From positions 1-29,551 of the forward strand of contig DASQVO010000171.1 of NCBI GenBank assembly GCA_035640715.1: 29,551 nucleotides of DNA, written 5' to 3'. The notes beneath the pieces are model-generated. The model made no database searches and was not told the DNA's origin. It saw only the letters and a program-made list of their open reading frames with translations. Shown piece by piece: positions 9,255-16,323 of the stretch (its first letter is position 1; every line of letters begins with the position of its first letter). The stretch comes from DASQVO01 sp035640715 (GTDB lineage Bacteria; Actinomycetota; Actinomycetes; Streptosporangiales; Streptosporangiaceae). A program made the translations under genes and the position numbers.

Positions 9255-9425
9255 TTAGCGGCGGCCGAGGGAGAGTCGGCCGCCGAAGGCGATGTCGAAG
9301 GCCTGCAGGGCGGGCTTCCACCGCATGGTCCAGCGTTTGCGGCCCTGGCCTGTGGGGTCCAGGCTTATGACGGCCATATAGACGCACTTCAGCGCGGCGG
9401 CCTCGTTCGGGAAATGCCCGGGGCT
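9255..9425 (-). pseudogene. C-terminal remnant of an IS256/mutator-type transposase
   Basis: The fragment reads GHFPNEAAALKCVYMAVISL, then a basic segment with RKRWTMRWKPAL, then AFDIAFGGRLS. This is the well-known C-terminus of actinobacterial mutator-type transposases. Only about 56 codons match; further upstream the frame continues but no longer resembles the family, and the DDE catalytic part is missing. It is a dead fragment. Confidence 0.8.
9259..9285. terminator. Strong GC hairpin after the membrane phosphatase gene
   Basis: A perfect 10-bp stem (arms 9259-9268 and 9276-9285, 7-nt loop GGGAGAG) lies 20 nt after the stop at 9239. There is no U-tract, as is common in actinobacterial terminators. 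It overlaps the 3' end of the transposase remnant on the other strand, so it may have served both directions. Confidence 0.6.
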
Positions 9426-9479
9426 GAGGTGTTCCAGCTGTCCGACTATCCGGTTCAGCCTGTGACCAGCGAAAATGAC

Positions 9480-9500
9480 CCGGACAGCTCTGCTGTCCGG
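9480..9500. terminator. Perfect 8-bp hairpin in the decayed region
   Basis: CCGGACAG (9480-9487) and CTGTCCGG (9493-9500) pair around the loop CTCTG. It may be a terminator-like structure or a recombination scar. No adjacent gene explains it. Confidence 0.35.
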
Positions 9501-9609
9501 CCTGTCCGTAACAAACGAGGCCATGCTCCTGGGCGAGCTGTGCCGCCCAGGCAGATACTTCTTCGCATTGGCTGTACACCAAGATACCTTTATGTGAAAC
9601 ACATTGTGA

Positions 9610-9840
9610 GAAGCTTTCGGCCAGGTGCTTGCGGTCCGCCTGACAACGACACGCCCTGAGAGTCCCCGCCCCGCGATGGTGGAAGTGGACTCTGCCGAGG
9701 TGTTCACGGGCTGGGCGTCCTGTGACGACATCGAAACTCTCTGGCCAGATGAGGTTCAGCAAGACCTTGGCGCGCTTTCGCCAGCGGCCATGCGGCATGT
9801 TGAGGGAGGCTTGCGTGCTGCCCTCGGCATGACTCGTTAA
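9610..9840 (+). pseudogene. C-terminal remnant of a PemK/MazF-type toxin
   Basis: The frame reads VLAVRLTTTRPESPRPAMVE, then FTGWASCDDIETLWPDEVQ, then LGALSPAAMRHVEGGLRAAL. This matches the C-terminal half of PemK/MazF mRNA interferases (beta strands, the CDD/CDQ segment, and a final helix that sets the dimer). An in-frame stop at 9607-9609 precedes it and the N-terminal GxIWW-type start is not found, so the catalytic N-terminal part is lost. No antitoxin gene is adjacent. GTG at 9625 could start a short product but has no ribosome site. Confidence 0.55.
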
Positions 9841-10022
9841 GGCGGCAAGGCCGGCCAGCTCAATCATCGCTAACAGGTTCCAAGCAGCCGAACGTGAGTC
9901 GCACACGCTGCGCATACAAACAGCAAACGCACGGACCGCAGGCCAGATCCCGGTTCCCGGGAGTGCGTGCCGCCGCAAGCGCGAGGATCGCCCTCGCCGG
10001 GCGCCCGGACTGCCCGCCGGAT

Positions 10023-10454
10023 CTATGCGGCGGGCATAGCGCCCTCCGCGACGAGACGGGCGTGCACGCGCTCGAAACTCCGGCGCCGGCGAAGCTCCAG
10101 TTCGGCTCCATGCTGTCGCATGGGCGAAACCGAAGCCTGGGCGGCACACCATTTCGACAGTAGGGACAGCGACTGCTGGTCGCCCAGGTCGAGGGCTACC
10201 AGCAGCGTGGCCGCGTGCTGGGGATGAGCCGACCAGATCACATGCAGGAGGACGAGCGACTGCTCATCGGGCTGCGCCACCACAGCACGCACGTGAAGGT
10301 CTGGCCAGTCCAGCGCTGATACCGGCTCTGGCACAGCAGCCTTCTCCGCCAGTGTCAGCGCGTCAAGGTTGCCCAGATGCACCAGGTGAGCAGTCCAGGC
10401 CAGGCAGGCGACAATGTACAAGACCACACCCGCAAGCGCAGCCGCGAGAATCAC
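10023..10454 (-). CDS. Small membrane-anchored protein of unknown function
   Basis: I do not recognise a family. The 143-residue product begins MILAAALAGVVLYIVACLAW, one clear hydrophobic N-terminal segment. A soluble part follows with QHAATLLVALDLGDQQSLSL and a basic C-terminal helix (LELRRRRSFERVHARLVAEG). Composition is protein-like and the frame is the best on either strand here. The start is GTG at 10454 with a weak ribosome site. It stands alone among gene fragments, so it may be a resident gene or part of a lost cluster. The 230 bp upstream (10455-10685) contain nothing I can identify. Confidence 0.5.
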   Translation of the reverse strand: MILAAALAGVVLYIVACLAWTAHLVHLGNLDALTLAEKAAVPEPVSALDWPDLHVRAVVAQPDEQSLVLLHVIWSAHPQHAATLLVALDLGDQQSLSLLSKWCAAQASVSPMRQHGAELELRRRRSFERVHARLVAEGAMPAA

Positions 10455-10685
10455 GCATCGACAGTAACCCCGCGCGGACGCAACGTCACTAGTCTCGTAA
10501 CCAAAGGCCGGCTAGCTTCCTGAGGCTAAGGGCTCGCAGACGAATAAAGCGTTGGCTTGATCCCTCAGATGCCTAGGCCACCAGCCTGACATGCCGTCAG
10601 AACCTACGCTTTGTTCCGAGGCGGCTCCTAAGCCCTCACCCCGCCCGCGTACGCCAGTCCTGAGGGTAGGCCCGGCGCCTCTTGA

Positions 10686-10790
10686 GCTTCCTATCCTGAC
10701 GAGATAGACGCCGAGATCGCCGCCGCCGACGCCGCCGAAGAAGCCGCGGAAGAAGCCTGGCGGCGTGAACGCCAGCTGCTCGCCGGGTGA
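10686..10790 (+). pseudogene. C-terminal tail of an antitoxin-like protein
   Basis: About 34 codons read YPDEIDAEIAAADAAEEAAE then EAWRRERQLLAG and stop at 10788-10790. This charged helical tail looks like the end of the small antitoxins that precede PIN-type toxins. A stop at 10683 closes the frame upstream, so the DNA-binding part is gone. The last 69 nt are inside the long direct repeat. Confidence 0.45.
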
Positions 10791-10963
10791 TCAATGACCG
10801 CCCTGCTGCTGAATGAGATGCTGTCGCCAGCTCAGGTGGTGATGTCGGGGTAGGGCAGGCTGAAGTGGGCCAGCCGGGCGGCGTAGTCGCGCTGCATCGC
10901 CAGCGGCTCGGGGTGATCACGCTCGAACATCGCGCTCCAGAGCGTCAGGGTCAGGAATGGGGG
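10722..10963. repeat. Long direct repeat, copy 1
   Basis: This segment of about 240 bp is nearly identical to 19355-19583 in the same orientation. The visible differences are a 12-bp insertion (GCGGAAGAAGCC) and a few substitutions. It contains the end of an antitoxin-like frame, the first codons of a PIN-like gene (ATG at 10794, MTALLLNEMLSPA, stopping at 10853) and, on the minus strand, the end of an unknown frame (LPYPDITT, stop at 10832). The same composite in both copies shows it was assembled once and then duplicated. The two copies bracket the exopolysaccharide locus. Confidence 0.9.
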
Positions 10964-11062
10964 AGCGCCCATTTCGAACAGCGCGGCATGGTCCTGTGCG
11001 GCCAGGGCCTGCCGTACTTTGCTGCGCGCCCAGTACGAACGTTCCGCTACACATTCGATCAA
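10832..11062 (-). pseudogene. Unrecognised C-terminal gene fragment shared with copy 2
   Basis: The frame ends LTLWSAMFERDHPEPLAMQR, then DYAARLAHFSLPYPDITT. The last 43 or so codons are almost identical to those of the frame ending at 19453, while the upstream parts differ completely (here ERSYWARSKVRQALAAQDHA). The conserved end looks coding, with synonymous changes, but I cannot name the family. No ribosome site is evident for either copy, so both are probably fragments. Confidence 0.35.
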
Positions 11063-11100
11063 ATACTTTAATATTTCAAAAGCGTGACAACCTTGTTAAG
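11056..11100 (+). promoter_or_regulatory. AT-rich promoter-like patch before the exopolysaccharide locus
   Basis: A stretch around ATACTTTAATATTTCAAAAG followed by TGACAACCTTGTTAAG is strikingly AT-rich compared with its surroundings. It sits 50-90 bp upstream of the first gene of the plus-strand locus. Such islands are typical of promoters and of Lsr2-bound DNA. No confident -10/-35 pair is assigned. Confidence 0.4.
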
Positions 11101-11147
11101 TTCCCCCGCGTCTCCCTTGTGCGCGACGTTGAGGCAGCGGTAAGTCC

Positions 11148-11402
11148 ATGCCTGCTGCCACGGGCGCCAAATGGGGGGTCTGTGTGCATTACTCCATGGG
11201 TGTGGCGAGCCCGGCGACATTCGCCACGGAAGTCGTCCTGCCGCACAACGGTGTGGTCTGGCAGGTGGCACGTCTGATGCTCGACGCTGCCGGGAGCCTA
11301 TTCGGCTTGTACCTCGTGGTAGCCGTTCTATTCTCGCTGGCCGCGAGCGTGATGCAGTTCCGCGGCCGCTTCGCCGCATCTGACTTGCGGCCACGGAAGT
11401 GA
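11148..11402 (+). CDS. Small single-span membrane protein coupled to the polysaccharide synthase
   Basis: The 84-residue product has one predicted membrane helix (LFGLYLVVAVLFSLAASVMQF, about residues 51-71) and a short basic tail. GTG at 11184 and ATG at 11196 are alternative starts that keep the helix. Its stop overlaps the start of the next gene (GTGA at 11399-11402), so the two should be translated together. Small membrane partners are known for processive GT2 synthases, such as PgaD with PgaC; by analogy this could be a synthase partner. No sequence family is recognised. Confidence 0.6.
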   Translation: MPAATGAKWGVCVHYSMGVASPATFATEVVLPHNGVVWQVARLMLDAAGSLFGLYLVVAVLFSLAASVMQFRGRFAASDLRPRK

Positions 11403-14400
11403 GGTTGTCCTCCCGCACGTCGGCTTTCCTGCCGACGTGCGCTGCCGTGAGTAACTGTGCGGGGACGGCCGGATGCGCACGGACGCGTGCCCCCCTGTCG
11501 CGGCGCGCGGCAGTCCGGGCAGGTGTGGTCGCCGTACTGGCGATATTGGCTTTCAGCATGCTGAACGTGGCCACATCGGCCACCGCGCAAGCTGGGCAGC
11601 GCCCGCCTGCGACGTGGGCCAGCGGCACCGTGGTCACGTTCCGGGTTGATGTATCGCGCTATCCGCAGGTGGGAATGGTGGTTACCGTCCCGGGCCCCCT
11701 TCGGGGACCGGCCGGTGATGACTTCACCGTGATCGCTGCCGGGCATTCCGTACGGCCGAGTGTGCGCCGGCTGTCGCCCGGCGATATCGAGCTGGTGCTG
11801 GCACCTGATGCCGCGGCCACCTCGGCGCGGCTAGATCCGCAGTGGGCCGCCGCTGCGCGGTTCATCATGAACCTGCTGGCCGGAGCGCAAATGGCCGTGG
11901 TTGACCCGTCCCGGCCTGGTAAGTTGGCCCAGGCCCTGAGCCGGGATCCGGCTGGCTCCGTGGCGCAGGTTGCTGCGCCCACCGACGTCACGCCGGTTCC
12001 GGCCGCCACGCGGCTGGCTACGGCCCTGTCGGTGTTCACGCGCGGATCGAGGGTGCGCCGCACGGTCGTCCTGGCCATTGCCGCGGACGAGCCTCTTCCC
12101 CAGGGGGCAGCGGTTCGCTTCCGCGAGCAGCTTGCTGCCAGCGGCACCGCCCTCTATGTCCTGGACGCCGCGCCGCAACCCGCGTCCGGCTACGATTCCC
12201 TGGCTGCGGGCAGTGGCGGCGCCGCCATCCGGATCCACGGGGCAACCGACTGGATGCCAGCGTTCGGCCAGATCATCGGTGGCCTCAGCCGGCAGTATTA
12301 CCTGCGTTTCATTGACCGGGCACGGCTGCCTGGCCGGGCCGATGTGCTCGTCCAGACATCCCGGGGGCTGGCGCGGGTAATGGTGAGCCTGCCAGCCGCC
12401 AACCCCGTTCCTCCGTCGTCGCCGTTTCTGCCGATTGTGCCACCCGTTATTGCCAGGCAAGTCAGATGGGATCAGCCATTGCTCTGGCTAGCCGCGCTGC
12501 TGGTCATCATCGGCGTCGGCTATGGCCTCGGCATGCTCGCGATGTCGCGGCGGGAACCGCGGCGGCGCGGTAGTCACGCCCAGGCCGTGCCGGGAAAGGC
12601 CGCTGGGCCATTGCACGCTGTCACGGAAGCCGCCGCCGCGCCGGGACGGCCGGCTAGCAGCGGGATCGGGCCGGCGCAGGCCGGGCCGTATCGCCTTGAC
12701 ACGGAACGAGCGAGCGGGCCGGAGCTCTTCTTCGTGTTTCTCATGCCATGCCTCAACGAGGAGAAGGTCCTTCCGAACAGTCTGCGGCGCCTGCTGTCGA
12801 TTCCGGGGGGGAACTTCGTCGTCATGGTCATCGACGACGGCTCCGACGACCAGACCGTCGATGCCATTTCCGGCATGCTCGGCGAGCGGGTGTGGCTGCT
12901 CAGCCGCAAACCGCCGCACGCCCGGCAGGGGAAGGGCGAAGCCCTGAACGCCGCCATCCGCCATCTCACCGGCAGCGGCCTGCTCGACGGGCACGACCCA
13001 GCCAATGTCATCACCGTCGTGGTGGATGCGGACGGACGGCTCGACCTGCAGGCTGTGGCCCGGGTTACCCCCTTCTTCAACGATCCCGCGGTTGGCGCGG
13101 TGCAGATCGGGGTGCGCATCAACAACCGTGACCGTAGCCGCCTGGCCCGGATGCAGGACATCGAATTCGTTGTCTACACCGAGGTCTTCCAGCGCGGCCG
13201 TCGGCACCTGGGAAGCGTCGGGCTGGGCGGCAACGGGCAGTTTGTGCGGCTGTCCGCACTGCTTTCCCTGGGACCTGCCCCGTGGACCCGGAGCCTGACC
13301 GACGATCTCGATCTCGGGGTCCGGCTGATCGCCGGCGGGTGGCGCAACGAGTACTGCGGCGATGTCGCGGTGCACCAGCAGGGCGTGGTTGAGTTGCGGC
13401 GGCTGATCCGGCAACGATCGCGGTGGTTCCAGGGCCATCTGCAGTCCTGGAAACTGATCCCGCTCATTCTGCGCAGAGTTCCGGCCCGTGCCCGCACCGA
13501 CCTTTTCTACCACCTGACCGGCCCGGCGATTCTGCTCATCGCCTCGCTGCTTTCAGCCTCATTCCTGGTTTCCCTGGTGGACTGCGTCGTTCTCGGCGTG
13601 GAGGGCCGGAACCCGTTCGGCTGGTGGCTTGCCACGACCTATGCGCTGACATTTGGGCCCGCACTCCTCTACAGCTATGTCTACTGGGCACGGGAGCGGG
13701 ACAATGGGGTTTCGCTGCTCAGGGCTGCCTGGTTCGCGCATCTCTATGTCTGCTACGGGATGCTCTGGTACGCGTCCGGCTGGTGGGCGGTGGCCCGCAC
13801 ACTCCGCGGCCAGACAGGCTGGGCGAAGACCGATCGGGTGGCCGAGGCTCCGGCCGGGCAGCCAGTCGCCGCCAGCGCGGGCGCACCTGGGATCGCCCGG
13901 ACTGCGGCAGGGAACGCGCCGACGCGTCCTGGCGCAGGTGAGAAAGATTCCGCCCCTGCTGGACCGCCATGGCGGGCGGGCGACCGACTGTCGCTGCCTG
14001 CCCTAGCCGACGGGCGGTCTGGTGGCCGGCCGACCCGGCGTGAAGCAGATGGCCCTTCGCCGCTGTCGCCCGGCGTCCCATCGCAGGAGGTCGCCAGCGC
14101 GCCGCTGCTCACAGGCCCACCGCGGCAGCCCGGCAGAGTGCCGTCACCGTCCGTCAGTGCACTGACATCGGAGGCCCCGGTCGCAGCACGTCCTCACAGG
14201 GGCAGGCGGCGCAGGATCGCGGTGCTAACCGCCGCGGTCGTCGCGTGCGCGGTGCTCGGAACGGTCCTGACGTGGCCCGGGATACTGGGTGGCGGCACTG
14301 GGCGCGGCCAGTGGCTGCCCGTGTTCAACGGCTACGGTCATACCTCGGTGACCGGCTCCGGAACCGCGGCGCTGATAGGCCTTTCGCCGGCGCAGGCGCG

Positions 14401-14932
14401 CACGCCGCAGGCCACCCACGCGGCCTTGGTGATCTCCGCGGAGGGCTATGGGGACTTCGTCGCCACGCTGCACCTGCGGACCCTGCGCCAGCTCCGGCAG
14501 GGTGCCGCCGGGACGCCAAACCCATGGGAAGTCGCATGGGTGACCTGGCACTACACCTCCAACCAGCGCTTCTATGCGCTCACCCTGGAGGCGCACGGAT
14601 GGGTTCTGTCCAAGCAGGACCCCGCCTACCCGGGTGGTGAGCGATTCCTTGCCTCCGGGGACACGCCGAGGTTCCGGGTCGGGGCCGCGCACAGCGTTGG
14701 GATAGTCCAGATCGGGCGCCAGATCAGCGTGTCAGCCGACGGTCAGCTCCTCACGCGCTTCACCGACATGCAGAGGCCTTACCTGCACGGTGCCTTCGGC
14801 GTCTACACCGAGGACGCCGATGCTCAGTTCTCCCACATCCGGCTGCATACGCTACCCGCCGGCCCGCCCACCACGGGCCAGCCGCGGCAGGAAAGCCATC
14901 TCTCGCCCGGCAGCACGCCGGAATCTCGGTAA
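11399..14932 (+). CDS. Giant fusion: vWA-like ectodomain, processive GT2 synthase, LamG-like C-terminal domain
   Basis: The 1177-residue membrane protein contains an N-terminal hydrophobic segment (about 39-62) and an exported vWA-like domain (about 70-340, ending QYYLRFI and a beta-rich tail). A membrane helix follows at about 361-381. The GT2 catalytic domain has DDGSDD (479-484), VDAD (542-545), TDDLDLG (634-640) and QRSRW (672-676), the QxxRW signature of processive polysaccharide synthases. Three more membrane segments follow (about 702-803), then a disordered Pro/Ala-rich linker (about 830-935), another helix (about 940-960) and an exported concanavalin/LamG-like domain (WEVAWVTWHYTSNQRFYAL, GWVLSKQDPAYPGG). 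No MIDAS-type DxSxS is evident in the vWA part. GTG at 11399 overlaps the preceding stop. The polymer is unknown; neighbours point to a HexNAc or ManNAc-containing chain. Confidence 0.88.
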   Translation: MRLSSRTSAFLPTCAAVSNCAGTAGCARTRAPLSRRAAVRAGVVAVLAILAFSMLNVATSATAQAGQRPPATWASGTVVTFRVDVSRYPQVGMVVTVPGPLRGPAGDDFTVIAAGHSVRPSVRRLSPGDIELVLAPDAAATSARLDPQWAAAARFIMNLLAGAQMAVVDPSRPGKLAQALSRDPAGSVAQVAAPTDVTPVPAATRLATALSVFTRGSRVRRTVVLAIAADEPLPQGAAVRFREQLAASGTALYVLDAAPQPASGYDSLAAGSGGAAIRIHGATDWMPAFGQIIGGLSRQYYLRFIDRARLPGRADVLVQTSRGLARVMVSLPAANPVPPSSPFLPIVPPVIARQVRWDQPLLWLAALLVIIGVGYGLGMLAMSRREPRRRGSHAQAVPGKAAGPLHAVTEAAAAPGRPASSGIGPAQAGPYRLDTERASGPELFFVFLMPCLNEEKVLPNSLRRLLSIPGGNFVVMVIDDGSDDQTVDAISGMLGERVWLLSRKPPHARQGKGEALNAAIRHLTGSGLLDGHDPANVITVVVDADGRLDLQAVARVTPFFNDPAVGAVQIGVRINNRDRSRLARMQDIEFVVYTEVFQRGRRHLGSVGLGGNGQFVRLSALLSLGPAPWTRSLTDDLDLGVRLIAGGWRNEYCGDVAVHQQGVVELRRLIRQRSRWFQGHLQSWKLIPLILRRVPARARTDLFYHLTGPAILLIASLLSASFLVSLVDCVVLGVEGRNPFGWWLATTYALTFGPALLYSYVYWARERDNGVSLLRAAWFAHLYVCYGMLWYASGWWAVARTLRGQTGWAKTDRVAEAPAGQPVAASAGAPGIARTAAGNAPTRPGAGEKDSAPAGPPWRAGDRLSLPALADGRSGGRPTRREADGPSPLSPGVPSQEVASAPLLTGPPRQPGRVPSPSVSALTSEAPVAARPHRGRRRRIAVLTAAVVACAVLGTVLTWPGILGGGTGRGQWLPVFNGYGHTSVTGSGTAALIGLSPAQARTPQATHAALVISAEGYGDFVATLHLRTLRQLRQGAAGTPNPWEVAWVTWHYTSNQRFYALTLEAHGWVLSKQDPAYPGGERFLASGDTPRFRVGAAHSVGIVQIGRQISVSADGQLLTRFTDMQRPYLHGAFGVYTEDADAQFSHIRLHTLPAGPPTTGQPRQESHLSPGSTPESR

Positions 14933-14969
14933 CCCATACCTCGGCCTCCCGGGAAGGGAACAGAACCTC

Positions 14970-16238
14970 ATGCCACATTTTCCGGACGTGTCTGCCACGT
15001 CACCGAACGGCACGGCGGCCAGGCGCCGGATCATGGTCATCTACGGAACACGGCCGGAAGCGATCAAGGTTGCCCCACTCATCCGGGCTCTGGCCGGATC
15101 CAGCCTGTTCACCCCGCTCGTCGCGGTGACTGCACAGCACCGGTCCATGCTGGACCAGGTCAATGATGTCTTCGGCATCAAGCCAGAAATTGACCTCGAT
15201 ATTCACTGCCCCGGGCAGACGCTCACCGATATCACCACGCGCGCGTTGCGCGGCGTGCAGGAGATCCTGGCCGGGGAGCACCCGGACGCGGTGGTGGTGC
15301 AGGGCGACACGACGACCGTCTTCGCCGCCGCCCTGGCGGCTTTCTACGAACAGATCCCAGTCGTTCATCTCGAGGCAGGCCTCCGCACGGGGAATCCATA
15401 CTCACCCTACCCAGAAGAGATCAACCGGCGGCTCGCTACCAGGCTCGCCGCGCTGCATCTCGCCCCCACGGCGACCAGCAAATCCAACCTGCTCGCTGAG
15501 AACGTCCCGCCGCAAGCCATCGTCGTGACCGGGAACACGGTCATAGACGCTCTGCTGTGGACGGTCGGCCGCCAGCTGGACTATGGGGACCCGGCGCTTG
15601 ACGGCCTCGACGGGACGGCCGCGCCCGTGCTGCTCGTCACGGCCCACCGGCGTGAGTCGTGGGGCGCGCCCATGCGGGCGATCGGCCGCGCGCTGGCCCG
15701 CATCGCGCGCACCCATCGCGACCTGCGCATCGTCTTTCCCATCCACCGCAACCCGCTGGTCAGAGAGGCGATCATGCCCGCGATCGAAGATCTGGGGAAC
15801 GTGACGGTGACCGAGCCGCTGCCGTATGGCGGATTCGCGCGGCTGATGAACCGGGCCAGCGTCATACTCACCGACAGCGGCGGCGTTCAGGAGGAGGGGC
15901 CCAGTCTCGGCAAGCCGGTGCTCGTCATGCGGGACACCACCGAGCGGCCGGAAGCGGTCCAGGCGGGCACAGTCAAGCTCGTCGGCACAGATGAGGATCT
16001 CATCGTGGACATGGTGGGCCGCCTTCTCACCGACGCCGACGCCTACGCGTCGATGGCCAACGCCGTCAATCCATACGGAGACGGGCGAGCCGCCGAACGT
16101 TCCGTGGCGGCACTCGCGCATTACTTCGGCCTAGGAGCGGCTCCCGAAGAGTTTGACGGCACACCCGTCAGCGTGGCCGGTACGGGCTTTGAGCACACAC
16201 GCCAGTGGCCCGATCCGATCGAGGACCCCGCCGCATGA
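14970..16238 (+). CDS. wecB: UDP-N-acetylglucosamine 2-epimerase (non-hydrolysing)
   Basis: The 422-residue enzyme interconverts UDP-GlcNAc and UDP-ManNAc. Visible family motifs are GTRPEAIKVAPL, VVVQGDTTTVFA, HLEAGLRTGNPYSPYPEEIN, VTGNTVIDALL, VTAHRRESWG (H226), FPIHRNP and LTDSGGVQEEGPSLGKPVL (E308, E309), all in the expected order. Length is slightly over the usual 370-390 because of a short N-terminal extension and a C-terminal tail. ATG at 14970 follows GGGAAGGGAA; the frame is open upstream through the end of the synthase gene but that is out of family. It lies 37 nt after the synthase, so it probably supplies ManNAc for the polymer. Confidence 0.95.
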   Translation: MPHFPDVSATSPNGTAARRRIMVIYGTRPEAIKVAPLIRALAGSSLFTPLVAVTAQHRSMLDQVNDVFGIKPEIDLDIHCPGQTLTDITTRALRGVQEILAGEHPDAVVVQGDTTTVFAAALAAFYEQIPVVHLEAGLRTGNPYSPYPEEINRRLATRLAALHLAPTATSKSNLLAENVPPQAIVVTGNTVIDALLWTVGRQLDYGDPALDGLDGTAAPVLLVTAHRRESWGAPMRAIGRALARIARTHRDLRIVFPIHRNPLVREAIMPAIEDLGNVTVTEPLPYGGFARLMNRASVILTDSGGVQEEGPSLGKPVLVMRDTTERPEAVQAGTVKLVGTDEDLIVDMVGRLLTDADAYASMANAVNPYGDGRAAERSVAALAHYFGLGAAPEEFDGTPVSVAGTGFEHTRQWPDPIEDPAA

Positions 16239-16323
16239 CTGCCTCTGCCGTGACGGCGGCAGGCGCCTTTCCCGCCCCAACTATGTGATCTGCCAGGGGG
16301 GACCCAGGTGGAAAGAAGGCAAC

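Noticed and set aside
9037..10152. 371-codon minus-strand frame spanning the decayed region
   Set aside because: It crosses the transposase remnant out of its frame and the PemK remnant antisense; no domain signal.
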